In this document: piece after piece, positions 15,986-24,515 of the stretch
Layout: each line of letters starts with the position of its first letter
Numbering within the stretch: the stretch's first letter is position 1
NCBI RefSeq assembly: GCF_041435335.1
Contig: NZ_CP108430.1
Location: 1,550,001 to 1,614,000 of the forward strand
Direction of reading: 5' to 3'
DNA from: Streptomyces sp. NBC_01283
Lineage (GTDB): Bacteria > Actinomycetota > Actinomycetes > Streptomycetales > Streptomycetaceae
DNA: 64,000 nt
Position numbers and translations under genes: made by a program
Notes under the pieces: model-generated
Told to the model about the DNA's origin: nothing
Seen by the model: only the letters and a program-made list of their open reading frames with translations
Databases searched by the model: none

Positions 15986-18900
15986 GACCAAACTCCAATG
16001 ATTGCTTCCTTGGGGATTTTACCGAAGATGAGGACTTCTTGATCCTTCCTGGCGTAGAAGTCGATGCGCCCCTTGCCGGGAAATCCAGCGGATACGTCTT
16101 CTATTCGAGAGCCGATCTTGGATAGGTCGATGGCCACAACGCCGTTCCCCTGGTTGTACTTTTCGAACGCTGCGCTGGGGAGCTTCGTGGTCGAGATCCA
16201 TGGGCTCATCCTCTTCCCTGCCACGTGGGACAGGGGTGAGACAATGACGGCGCTGGGGTCTCGCGCCACAAGCCCCAGTGCCGGATCTTCGCCCCTGGCC
16301 AGCGAGCGGAAGACGATCCCGGGGAAGGCGTCAGCGTCCGTCGGGTACGTGCATTTCAGCCCCAGGGGGTCAACCCAGATATGCGGGTTGGGGACGTAGC
16401 TGACCGGATTGGGCGCTGGGGCGAGGCCGAGAGGGTCGAGTGTGAAATAGCGTGCAGTCTGAGGGTCGTAGTAGCGAAGATAGTTGTAGTGAAGACCGGT
16501 TTCAGGATCGAAGTACTGTCCCGGGAAACGCAAGGGTGTAAACGCGGCACCATCGGTGGCCCATGCGGTGGAGCCCCACAGCGTGCTGCGGGTACGCCAG
16601 GCTATGTCGCCGTGCTCGTCAATGAGTTCGGTCGGTGTGCCGACGAGATCGGTGACGATCGCGAAAAAGCGGGAGTCGATCTCGTCTTGCGGTGCGTCGG
16701 CGGCGGCAATGCGTTCGATCTGGGCGACAGGTCGCAGGCCGTCGTGGTCCCAGGTGAGCGTGACCGGTTTCGGCAGTTCCGCCGAGGCGCTGGTCTGTTC
16801 GCAGAGGGTGGTGCCGTCCCAGGTGAAGTCGACGCGCTCGAGGATGGATTGTCCGTCGTCGGCCAGGCGGAGCTTGGCGATACGGCGGCCGAGGGCGTCG
16901 TAGTGGTAGCGCCATCGGGTCCCGTCCGGGGTGATGACCGACACCAGGCGGTCTTCGGCGTCCCAGACGTATTGCCACGTGTCTGGTTTACGCGACAAGC
17001 GGCGTTGCCGGCGCAGGGTGACGCGTCCGGCGGCGTCGTGTTCGTAGCGGATGCGGCCGGCTTGGGTGATGCGGGTGCCGGCGTAGGTTCGAGTGCCGGT
17101 GGCCTCGTGATCGGGGTGAGTGGAGGGCCAGGAGGCGTGGGTCTGGTTGCCGGTCTCGTCGTAGGCATAGGCCTCGGTCCAGTCGCCGGCGTGGACTCCG
17201 GTGACACGGCCCGTGGAGTCGAGGTCGAAGCGGCGGGACCCGTTGATCTGGTCGTCGAGGGCGGCCAGGGAGCCGTCGGCCCGGTAGGTGTAGGCGCGTT
17301 GCTGGACGGTGGTGCCGGTGGCGTTGGCGACCGTATGGCTGGTCAGCCGCCCGAGGGGATCGTAGGTGCTGGCCAGAGTGAGTTCGTCGCCGATGCGGCG
17401 GGAGAGCTCATGCCCGGCTGCATCGTGCTCGGAGGTCAGGGTGCGGCCGCCGGTCGCCAGATGGGTGCGGTTGCCTGCGGCGTCGTAGGCGTATGTGCTC
17501 GTCGCGCCGGTGGGGGTGGTGCGGGATGTGGGGCGCCCCAGGTGATCGTAGGTGTAGCGGGTGGTGCGGTTGTTGACTGTCTCGGAAAGGAGTTGTCCCG
17601 CCGCATCACGGTGGAGGTGCAGTACTGCGTCGGGGCTATTGGCCGAGGTCAGGCGGCCTGCGGCGTCATAGGTGTAGGTGGTGACGGCGCCGGCCGCGTC
17701 CTTGACGAGGGTGCGGCCCATGGGGTCGCGTTCGTAGCGGATGGTCTGCTCGGCAGCGGTGGTGCGGGCTGTGAGCCGACCTGCGGCGTCATGGACGTAG
17801 GCGAGGCTGCGACCGTCGAAGTCCGTCTCGCCGACCAGGGAGCCCGCGGGGTCGAAGTGATACGTCCAGGTCGCGCCCAGTGGATTGGCGACCTGGGTGA
17901 GACGGCGTTCTGTGTCATGGGTGAAGGTGTAGCGCAAACCGTCGGGACCGGTGCGGGCCGAGAGCAGGTCGAAGTGGGTGTACTCGAAGCGGGATATACG
18001 GCCGAGCCCATCGGTGTGCGTGATGCAGTTGCCTTCGGCGTCGTACTCCCATGACTCGCTGGTTCCATCCGGGAGGGTGTGGGAGGTGATCTTCCCTTCC
18101 ACTGTCCAGGCCAGATGGGTTCTGGCTCCCAGCGGGTCGGTGATGGTGACCGGCCGGCCGAACGAGTCGCGTTCGTAGCTGATGCGGGCGCCGAGCGGGT
18201 CAGTGACCTTGATCGGGAGCCCTGCCGTGTCGGTGCGTACCCGCAGGGTGTTGCCCAAGGCGTCGGTGACGCTGGAGAGATGGCCCGCCGAGGTGAAGGT
18301 GTAGTGAGTGGTCCCCCCGGCCGGATCGGTCAGGGCGATGCGGTTACCGCGTTCGTCGTAGGCGTGGAGCCACTGGCCGCCGTCGGCCTCGGTGATAGCT
18401 GTTGGCAGGCCGAGTTCGTTGTATTCCGCGCGCGCTTCGTGGTGGTCCGGGAGCTGGACGGAGGTGACGCGGCTCTGCTCGTCGTAGGTGTATCGGGTGG
18501 TGTGGCCGAGGGGATCGGTCACCGCCGTGAGCCGGTGCTCGCTGTCCCATTCCTGGAGCGTGGTATTCCCGAGCGGGTCGGTCTCTCGGGTCAGGCGCAG
18601 TGCCTCGTTGTGTTCGTAACGGCTGATGTGCCCGAGCGAGTTGGTGGCCGTGGTGACGCGCGCCGCGGCGTCGTAGTCGAGGGTGCCGGAGAGGAAACCG
18701 TCGCTGCCCGCGGTGCGAATGACCCGCCCGTGCTCGTCGTAGGAGTAGGCGTAGGAGGTGTCGTTGCGGTCGGTCCACGAGGTGATGCGGCCCGCGGCAT
18801 CGTATGTGTACCGCATGGGCAGAGCGGAGGAGTTGGTGACCTCGGTGAGGTGTCCGTCGTCGTTGTAGCCGTAGGAGATGAGGACCGTGCCGTCGGCGTC

Positions 18901-19641
18901 GGGGTGTTTGGGGTCGAGCAGGCGCAGGCCGCTGATGCGGGGCAGGTCGCGGTGGTGGTCGATGGCGATGCGGTAGCCGCCGGAGTGGGCAACCTCCACC
19001 GGAGTGCCGTCGGATGTGTAGCGCAGGGTGATGCGCTGGCCATTGCGGTCCACGACGGCCTGCAGGGGCAGGTCGACCGCCTGCCCGTCGTCGATGGGAC
19101 ACGGGGAGTGGAAGACGTAGGAGTGCCCGGTGTCCGGGTCAGTCAGGCGTAGAGCGCCGTCGACTTCCGTGTCCCAGGTCAGAGGTATTCGGGGGCCGAG
19201 TTCGGCGTAGACAGGATCGTTTCTGCCGACGGTCGGGAGCGGATAGACCAGCCGCGCGCCGTCGGGTGCGGCGTAGGTGATCGCGTCATCGTCGATCTGG
19301 AGGCGCTGATCGAGGGTGGAAGCCCAGGAAGGGCCGAACCACCCGCCCCACCGGTACGACGACACATGCGTCCGCGTCAGCATCAGGGGCAGCGATCCGA
19401 GTATTTCGACGTCAGTCTGGGGCAGCAGCATGTCGCCGGTTGCCACGTCGATCGGGTCGAACTTGCACTTCTTGAGCACAGCTCGGATGGAGGCTGGCAG
19501 CTTCTCCATTTCCGAGGGGCGCAGCTTGAGCCGAGACAGGCCGGAGCCGTCGAGCCCCAACGTCTTGCCGAGTTTGGCGAGCTCGCTGGGCTTGAGTTTT
19601 GCCCAGGCCCTTGCCGAGGACCTTGCCCAGGCCGCCCGCAC
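15982..19641 (-). CDS. RHS/YD-repeat toxin, main part with ADP-ribosyltransferase-like tip
   Basis: The C-terminal 1,200 residues of a large polymorphic toxin. A DUF6531 block (PIDVATGDMLLPQTDVEILG) is followed by about 20 YD repeats (YDAAGRITSW, YDEHGRV, YDALGRR) forming the RHS cage. The RHS core signature follows (FDPETGLHYNYLRYYDPQTA, then YFTLDPLGL) and the cleavage-site motif WVDPLGL. The last 125 residues are a distinct tip. FRSLARGED, SPWISTTK and QEVLIFGKIP match the Arg / Ser-Thr-Thr / Glu triad of R-S-E type ADP-ribosyltransferases, so it probably modifies a target in a competitor cell. The reading frame is broken at a TTTT run (19597-19600, AAAA on the coding strand) from its own N-terminal domain at 19412-20413. 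Either the gene is disabled, or it is rescued by slippage, or the base is a sequencing error. Confidence 0.85.
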   Translation of the reverse strand: MRAAWARSSARAWAKLKPSELAKLGKTLGLDGSGLSRLKLRPSEMEKLPASIRAVLKKCKFDPIDVATGDMLLPQTDVEILGSLPLMLTRTHVSSYRWGGWFGPSWASTLDQRLQIDDDAITYAAPDGARLVYPLPTVGRNDPVYAELGPRIPLTWDTEVDGALRLTDPDTGHSYVFHSPCPIDDGQAVDLPLQAVVDRNGQRITLRYTSDGTPVEVAHSGGYRIAIDHHRDLPRISGLRLLDPKHPDADGTVLISYGYNDDGHLTEVTNSSALPMRYTYDAAGRITSWTDRNDTSYAYSYDEHGRVIRTAGSDGFLSGTLDYDAAARVTTATNSLGHISRYEHNEALRLTRETDPLGNTTLQEWDSEHRLTAVTDPLGHTTRYTYDEQSRVTSVQLPDHHEARAEYNELGLPTAITEADGGQWLHAYDERGNRIALTDPAGGTTHYTFTSAGHLSSVTDALGNTLRVRTDTAGLPIKVTDPLGARISYERDSFGRPVTITDPLGARTHLAWTVEGKITSHTLPDGTSESWEYDAEGNCITHTDGLGRISRFEYTHFDLLSARTGPDGLRYTFTHDTERRLTQVANPLGATWTYHFDPAGSLVGETDFDGRSLAYVHDAAGRLTARTTAAEQTIRYERDPMGRTLVKDAAGAVTTYTYDAAGRLTSANSPDAVLHLHRDAAGQLLSETVNNRTTRYTYDHLGRPTSRTTPTGATSTYAYDAAGNRTHLATGGRTLTSEHDAAGHELSRRIGDELTLASTYDPLGRLTSHTVANATGTTVQQRAYTYRADGSLAALDDQINGSRRFDLDSTGRVTGVHAGDWTEAYAYDETGNQTHASWPSTHPDHEATGTRTYAGTRITQAGRIRYEHDAAGRVTLRRQRRLSRKPDTWQYVWDAEDRLVSVITPDGTRWRYHYDALGRRIAKLRLADDGQSILERVDFTWDGTTLCEQTSASAELPKPVTLTWDHDGLRPVAQIERIAAADAPQDEIDSRFFAIVTDLVGTPTELIDEHGDIAWRTRSTLWGSTAWATDGAAFTPLRFPGQYFDPETGLHYNYLRYYDPQTARYFTLDPLGLAPAPNPVSYVPNPHIWVDPLGLKCTYPTDADAFPGIVFRSLARGEDPALGLVARDPSAVIVSPLSHVAGKRMSPWISTTKLPSAAFEKYNQGNGVVAIDLSKIGSRIEDVSAGFPGKGRIDFYARKDQEVLIFGKIPKEAIIGVWS

Positions 19642-20413
19642 CGACTCCGAAAGCGGCCCCCAGGCCCAGGGTCTCCGCCAGTTTCTCCGGATCCTTGAAC
19701 GTCCCCGGATCCTGCAACAGGGCGTCGAAGGCCGAGAACTTCATGCCCTCGCCGGCGAGCTTGCCGGCCTTCGCAATCGTCTTGATCTCTCCGAGAGCCT
19801 TCAGCGCCCGCCCCAGGCCGCGTATCGCCTCCATGACGGTGCGGATGACCGAGGCCATGCGGGTCCCGGACTTCTCGATCCGGGCGATCAGCGCCACTAC
19901 CTTCGCGGCCCGTGCACCAGCCGCGAGGCTGCCGGCGATCGCGGAGAGGCCGCCGGTCAGCACGGACAGGGCCAGGCCCGCGATTTCGAACTCGGCGATC
20001 TCCGCGAGGATCACGCCGATCTCGGAAAGGAGTTCGTGGGCTTCGTCGGCGAAGTCGTCCAGTGCCTTGGCGCCGTCGCGCAGCGAGTCAGCCATGTCGG
20101 TGGCCTGCGTTCGGCTGGCCTCGGCCCGCTTGTGGAGTGCCTTGGCGGCTTGGCCGTCCCACTCCAGACCCTGGAGCGCCGACTTGGCGTCGTGAGCGGC
20201 GGCGTCGAGGCCCTTGGCCAGGGCCCGCCACTGCTTGGCGATCTCGCGGATACCGTCGGGGTCGACGGCGGGGTCGGTGATGCCGAGGAACTCCAGGCCG
20301 CTGGCGAGGGTGTCGCCGAAGGCGTGGTTGGCTTTGTTGATCCAGTGCAGCGGGTTGAGGTCTTCGGCGTCTATGTCAATGTCGATGTCGCCGGGGATGA
20401 TATCGAAGCCCAT
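19412..20413 (-). CDS. N-terminal WXG-like part of the RHS toxin, split by frameshift
   Basis: Reads 333 codons, of which the first 270 or so are genuine. An N-terminal segment (DIIPGDIDIDIDAEDLNPLH) leads into a helical bundle with a WxG-type turn (SALQGLEWDGQAAKALHKRA) and a long DDFADEAHELLSEI helix. A hydrophobic Ala/Gly-rich region follows (AGLALSVLTGGLSAIAGSLA). This layout is typical of ESX/type VII-exported RHS and LXG toxins. At the AAAA run (19597-19600, coding strand) the frame slips by one. The sense continues in the 15982-19641 frame as LKPSELAKLGKTLGLDG, while this frame runs on into nonsense to 19412. The joined protein would be about 1,475 residues. It starts 7 bases after the 20421-20732 gene. 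Confidence 0.8.
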   Translation of the reverse strand: MGFDIIPGDIDIDIDAEDLNPLHWINKANHAFGDTLASGLEFLGITDPAVDPDGIREIAKQWRALAKGLDAAAHDAKSALQGLEWDGQAAKALHKRAEASRTQATDMADSLRDGAKALDDFADEAHELLSEIGVILAEIAEFEIAGLALSVLTGGLSAIAGSLAAGARAAKVVALIARIEKSGTRMASVIRTVMEAIRGLGRALKALGEIKTIAKAGKLAGEGMKFSAFDALLQDPGTFKDPEKLAETLGLGAAFGVGAGGLGKVLGKGLGKTQAQRARQTRQDVGARRLRPVSAQAAPLGNGEAASLHPSCAQEVQVRPDRRGNRRHAAAPD

Positions 20414-20420
20414 GTACGGC

Positions 20421-20732
20421 TCAGCCCTTCTTGGCGCGGGCCGCGGCGGTCAGCAGGACGTCCAGCAGGTCGAAGGCGTCGGAGACGTGGCCCAGGAACT
20501 TCGCCTCGGCCTCCCACTCCTTGTGCAGGTTCTTGGTGAGTTTGGCGATGGTGTCCATGCCGTCCTGGATGTCGTCCTTGGCGCTCATCAGCGAGCCCAG
20601 CACGCCGAAGGCGGACAGGTCATGTGACGCGGCCTTGAAGTCATGGAGCGGCTTGCGCGTGTGGTGATCCACCTTGCCCAGCGCGGAGGCCGCTTTATGC
20701 AGGGCTTCCGCATCCTTCTTCAAGTCCGACAT
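20421..20732 (-). CDS. WXG100-like small helical protein
   Basis: A 103-residue, almost wholly alpha-helical protein: SDLKKDAEALHKAASALGKV at the start and a second helix DIQDGMDTIAKLTKNLHKEW, ending FDLLDVLLTAAARAKKG. It has the size and hairpin plan of ESAT-6/WXG100 partners but no exact W-x-G. Genes like this stand immediately before type VII-exported RHS/LXG toxins and are thought to be targeting partners or chaperones. It is 7 bases upstream of the RHS N-terminal part and 64 bases after the secreted-protein gene. The role is inferred. Confidence 0.7.
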   Translation of the reverse strand: MSDLKKDAEALHKAASALGKVDHHTRKPLHDFKAASHDLSAFGVLGSLMSAKDDIQDGMDTIAKLTKNLHKEWEAEAKFLGHVSDAFDLLDVLLTAAARAKKG

Positions 20733-20796
20733 GCTGCCCGCCCCCGTGGGTTGAGATGGTTCTGTCCGTGGTGTGCTGACCGGCCGACGGCCTCGG

Positions 20797-21837
20797 TCAG
20801 CGGTTGATGGACTGGATCTCCTGGACGTTCACGTCCTGGGTGGTCTCGAAGGTGCCGTCCGGCAGGTCGCCCTTCACGCCACCCGTGCCGTTCCAGGAGA
20901 CCTTCCAAGTGACGGACGCCTTGAACTGGTACGGGCCAGTCCCGGACGTGGACCTGAGGTAGGCCATCCCACACGGCGGCTCTTGGTCCGCCTTCCCCTT
21001 CGCATACGGCTCGCCGATGCTGCCGTCCGCGTTGATCGGACAGTCACCGGATGCCGGGAAGACCTTGGCTTGCTCGGTACCTGGCTCGATGTGGAGGCCG
21101 ACAGGTTCGGCGGTGGTCGTCGCCGTCATGTCCAGGGTCGGCAGGCTGGCGGTGACGGACACGGGCTTGAACGTGGCCTTGTCGAGCCACAACCAGGTGT
21201 TGAGATTCACCTTCTGCGCGCCCTGCGGCTTCATGGTCACAGAGGTGTCAGGCACCCGGATTTTTTCATAGGCGAGCCCGGCGAGAATCTCGGGCGAAAT
21301 GGCGTGCTCAACCTTGGGGTCATCGCCCTTCTTGACCCACCACGGGTCGCGGAACATGCACTCCCAGGCGGCGGTTTCATCCATCCGGTCACGGTTGACG
21401 AAGTGGCCCCACCAGTAGCCATCGTCCTTGTCCTTCATGTGGAAGTCCGCGTCGGGCTTCCCTTTTCCGAACTGCTTTTTCTCTTCCTTCACCCACTCCA
21501 CCTGGTCGCCTCCGACGGACCAGCTGTCCTTCATGTACGCCTTGTACTGGCCGGGTGTGTACTTTGGCGCAAACCAGCAGGGCGGCGGCGTCCAGTCACC
21601 CACAGGCTGGATGGCGCCGACATTCCCGCCCGATCCGTTCCTGGAAAGGTTGTAGGTGATCTTGGCCCCGATCTCCTGCCCCGCCTTCTCTCCAGCTGGC
21701 TGGCCTCCCTGAGAGCCTGGCTTCGCTCCACCTCCTGGGGCACGCCCTTCAGCGAAGGCGACCGGCGAGCCCGAGACAATCACGGTGGTCAGCGCGCCGA
21801 TGACCAGCCCGCACTTCGCGGTCCTCGTCAACGACAC
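20797..21837 (-). CDS. secreted protein of unknown function in the RHS locus
   Basis: A 346-residue protein with a Sec signal peptide (SLTRTAKCGLVIGALTTVIV, cleavage after about AFA near residue 29). The mature part is polar and Trp-rich, with four or more cysteines (CWFAPKYTPGQYKAY, WECMFRDPWWVKKG, SGDCPINADGSIG, PPCGMAYLRS) that could form disulfides outside the cell. I recognise no domain. The GTG start at 21837 overlaps the end of the lipoprotein gene by 10 bases, so the two are coupled, with GAGGGGGG as ribosome site. Conserved position ahead of WXG and RHS genes suggests a role in exporting or displaying the toxin; this is inference. Confidence 0.75.
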   Translation of the reverse strand: MSLTRTAKCGLVIGALTTVIVSGSPVAFAEGRAPGGGAKPGSQGGQPAGEKAGQEIGAKITYNLSRNGSGGNVGAIQPVGDWTPPPCWFAPKYTPGQYKAYMKDSWSVGGDQVEWVKEEKKQFGKGKPDADFHMKDKDDGYWWGHFVNRDRMDETAAWECMFRDPWWVKKGDDPKVEHAISPEILAGLAYEKIRVPDTSVTMKPQGAQKVNLNTWLWLDKATFKPVSVTASLPTLDMTATTTAEPVGLHIEPGTEQAKVFPASGDCPINADGSIGEPYAKGKADQEPPCGMAYLRSTSGTGPYQFKASVTWKVSWNGTGGVKGDLPDGTFETTQDVNVQEIQSINR

Positions 21838-22475
21838 TGCTGAGCCCCCCTCTTCGACATCATCTGCTCGGCCTGCCAGACACCCTTCGAGTCCTTCTCA
21901 AGGTGCAGGGTGTAGAAGACGTACGCGTCGCTGCTCGACGAAACGCCATCAGAGCGCTTACCGGTCTTGCGGTCCTTGTTGTATGCCTTGGTTTCGTCGC
22001 CGCAATAAGTGAGCCCCGCAGATCCGTCCTTGAGGAACGTCACCTCGCGGTTGTAATAGCGCACCGTTCCGCTGACGGACTGTCCAGCGTCTACAAACTG
22101 CTGCACCCAATCCACGCTGACCTTCAAGGCGTCACTCTTGGCATAGAACCTCAAGGCCGAGGACTTCGGGTTCCCGCGGATGATGGCATCATCCGTGGCT
22201 CGAATAAATTCCCGGTTGTCATTGAGCACAGACGCCTCTTTCGCGTCATCAGACTCCTCGAAGACGAGCTTGTCGTCCTTCGGGAGCTTGATCTCCGGCC
22301 GGTCAATCCCGTCCGCTGTCGCGGATGACGACGGTGACGCCGTCCTCTTCGAGCCGGTGTCCGCCCCGGCGATCTTGTCGTTGCCCTTGTTGTCGTCCGA
22401 GCCGCCGCAGGCGCTCAGCAACAGGGCGGCGGAGGCCGCGAGCGCGGCCGCCACGAGCCGGGTCGTGCGGTTCAC
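21828..22475 (-). CDS. lipoprotein of unknown function, head of the RHS locus
   Basis: A 215-residue lipoprotein. GTG 22475 starts a signal peptide (NRTTRLVAAALAASAALLLS) ending in the lipobox LLSAC. A low-complexity Ser/Ala/Asp linker follows, then a domain with VDWVQQFVDAGQSVSGTVRY and LTYCGDETKAYNKDRKTGKR that resembles the NTF2-like folds of actinobacterial lipoproteins. In-frame ATG starts further up would place 60 odd residues before the signal, so GTG is preferred. It is the first gene of the leftward set lipoprotein, secreted protein, WXG, RHS, immunity. It could anchor the export machinery at the membrane. Confidence 0.78.
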   Translation of the reverse strand: MNRTTRLVAAALAASAALLLSACGGSDDNKGNDKIAGADTGSKRTASPSSSATADGIDRPEIKLPKDDKLVFEESDDAKEASVLNDNREFIRATDDAIIRGNPKSSALRFYAKSDALKVSVDWVQQFVDAGQSVSGTVRYYNREVTFLKDGSAGLTYCGDETKAYNKDRKTGKRSDGVSSSSDAYVFYTLHLEKDSKGVWQAEQMMSKRGAQQCR

Positions 22476-22894
22476 AGCTGTCTCCAGTGAGGTGAGGGTT
22501 AACTCGAGCGAAGCAACGCTATCCGTGACCGCCTGGTGACGATGAGAGTGGGTCGGGCTTCGGCTGAGACGTACCGGGCATACCTGCCGATGCCAGCCGT
22601 TTTCTCCTGTGTATGGCTTCGCCGCCGGGCCGGGAAACGCCCTGAGCCGAACGAAACGGCTCAACTAGGAGTTCGACGGCAGCTTGGCCACTGAGTCTGG
22701 CGCTGCCTCGGGGGTTTGCGGCCGATGCTACGCAGGAGACGTGCTGTCCCGAATGGGGTTTTCTCGGGGGCCGCCCGGCTCCGTGCTCTGCTCGGCGTCC
22801 GTGGTGGTGCCGCTGTGCCCGGTGCGGCTCACTCGACCTCACGGACGTGGTGAACGTGGACCGCAAGCAGCCCCTTGATCCTCGGCCCCACCGC
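22476..22894. other. upstream region of the RHS locus
   Basis: About 420 bases without a gene. It holds a perfect 7-bp hairpin TGAGCCG/CGGCTCA around a 7-base loop (22643-22663). The promoter for the leftward toxin operon should lie near 22480-22560, but I cannot place -35/-10 boxes with confidence. Confidence 0.4.
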
Positions 22895-24147
22895 TGTCCT
22901 TGCCGATTACCTCATCCACCCTGGTCAGAACGGATACACCTGATCACCGAGTTGCTGCCTCCGCAGGTGTGGCCCGGGGCTCTGGCGGCGCGGCCATGAC
23001 CTCGGCATGATGATCGCTCGTGCTGTGGGAACTCGCTTACCTGGGCGTGACGAACGCCTTCGCGATGCTGCGCCTGCTCCCCATGACCGACCGGGACAAG
23101 GACACAGAGATCCTGGCCCTGCGCCACCAGATCGCGGTACTGGAGCGGCAGCTGAACGGAAACCGAGTCGCCTTCACCGCAGGCGATCGAGCGTTCCTGG
23201 CAGCGCTCTTGAACGGCCTCCCGAAGAATGTTCTTCGGCGTATGCGGCTGCTGGTGCGACCTGACACGGTCCTGCGCTGGCACCGTGACCTGGTCGCGCG
23301 CCGGCACGCCATCCGGTCCTGACCCCTTCGAGAAGGCCGACCGCGGACCGTCCGCTCCATCCGAGCCCTCGTCCTGCGCCTGGCCCGAGAGAACCCCACT
23401 TGGGGATATCGGCGCCTGCACGGCGAACTGCTTGTACTCGGAGTGAAAGTAGCCGCGTCAACCGTCTGGGAAATACTGAAGGACGCCGGCATCCCACCCG
23501 CCCCCGAACGGGCGTCGAGCACGTGGGCGGACTTCCTACGCTCCCAAAGCGACGCCTTCCTGGCCTGCGATTTCTTCGAAACCGTCACCCTGTCAGGAGC
23601 CCGGCTCTACGTATTCGCGGTGATCGAACACGCAAGCCGCCGCATCCGCATTCTGGGCGCCACCGCGCATCCCAACGCGCCCTGGGTAACGCAGACAGCC
23701 AAGAACCTCGTCATGGACCTTGAAGACCGCTGCAGCCGAGCGCGGTTCCTGATCCGGGACAGGGACGGCAAGTTCCCTGCCCTGTTCGACGCCATTCTCG
23801 CCGACGCCGGCATAGAGGTCGTCCTCAGCGGCGTACGCATACCGCGTATGAACGCGATCATGGAACGCTGCGTGGAGACCTGCCGACGAGAACTGCTGGA
23901 CCGCACCCTCGTCTGGAACCACCGGCACCTTCTCCACGCTCTCCGCGAGTTCGAGCAGTTCTACAACAAGCATCGGCCGCATCAGGGCATCGCCAACTCC
24001 CGCCCACTGCACACCCTCCCCGCACCCATCACCGATCCCGAGCAGATCAACCGCCTCGACATACGAAGACGCGACCGCCTGGGCGGCATCCTCCACGAAT
24101 ACCAACATGCAGCCTGACCTGCACGGATGAGCTTTTCGGCAAGGACA
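22895..24147. mobile_element. integrase-core insertion sequence (IS481/IS3-like)
   Basis: Imperfect terminal inverted repeats of about 34 bp bound it. The left copy (22895-22928) begins TGTCCTTGCCGA and ends GGTCAG; the right copy (24114-24147) is its complement with several mismatches in the middle. It is about 1,250 bp long and encodes one transposase that carries a nonsense codon. I see no clear target duplication. It lies between the toxin operon promoter and a VapBC remnant. Confidence 0.75.
23020..24117 (+). pseudogene. integrase-core transposase with one in-frame stop
   Basis: A single frame of 365 codons, interrupted only by TGA at 23320-23322 (RRHAIRS stop PLREGRPRTVRS). Before it is an N-terminal helical region (DTEILALRHQIAVLERQLNG). 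After it comes the integrase catalytic core: D in FLACDFFETV, D in FLIRDRDGKFPALFDAIL and E in the MERCVETCRRELLD helix, then YNKHRPHQGI and HEYQHAA at the end. The stop occurs where relatives would have Arg or Ser, and one C-to-T change (CGA to TGA) would explain it. It is otherwise undamaged, so inactivation is recent, unless the stop is read through. The transposase at 54038 is of the same broad type. Confidence 0.85.
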
Positions 24148-24295
24148 AGCTCAGAGACTCGGGTGCCACTCCTCCGTACAGGCGGAGGTGAGTTGTCGTC
24201 ATCAACCTGCGCCCAGCCGACCCTCTGCGGGAGCACCCCACACGCCAGAGGGCCAAGCTCACCAGCGGTACGTCCGCCGATGCCTGGGCAGCCGC

Positions 24296-24475
24296 GTGAG
24301 CGGCGCGCTCGTCCTGGACAGCGAGGGCCTGGCCAAGGCCGTGCAGCGCAAGCGCGAGGTCCACGAGTGGCTCACCGCCGCCCGCGACGCCGATCCACCG
24401 GTGATCACCTCGGCCGCGGTGTTCGTCGAGGTGATCCCCCCCCTGATCAACGACACCGCCTTGAGCGGTGGCACC
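24296..24475 (+). pseudogene. VapC PIN-domain toxin fragment with antitoxin tail
   Basis: GTG 24296 opens VSGALVLDSEGLAKAVQRKR and EVHEWLTAARDADPPVITSA, AVFVEVIPPLIND: the first 55-60 residues of a VapC-type PIN ribonuclease, with the first catalytic Asp (LDSEGL) and a conserved Glu (FVEV). It is then cut and the frame runs into unrelated sequence. The preceding bases encode the end of a probable antitoxin (AKLTSGTSADAWAAA stop), and its TGA overlaps the GTG as GTGA, the classic VapBC coupling. The insertion at 22895-24147 probably removed the antitoxin start. Confidence 0.65.
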
Positions 24476-24515
24476 CCGACTCGCCCGGTCCCGCTCCTGT
24501 CGTCGAGGAGGTCGG

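Noticed and set aside
19590..19610. Programmed ribosomal frameshift in the RHS gene
   Set aside because: There is a short A-run but no classical slippery heptamer or clear downstream pseudoknot. It is kept only as a possibility in the findings, not annotated as such.
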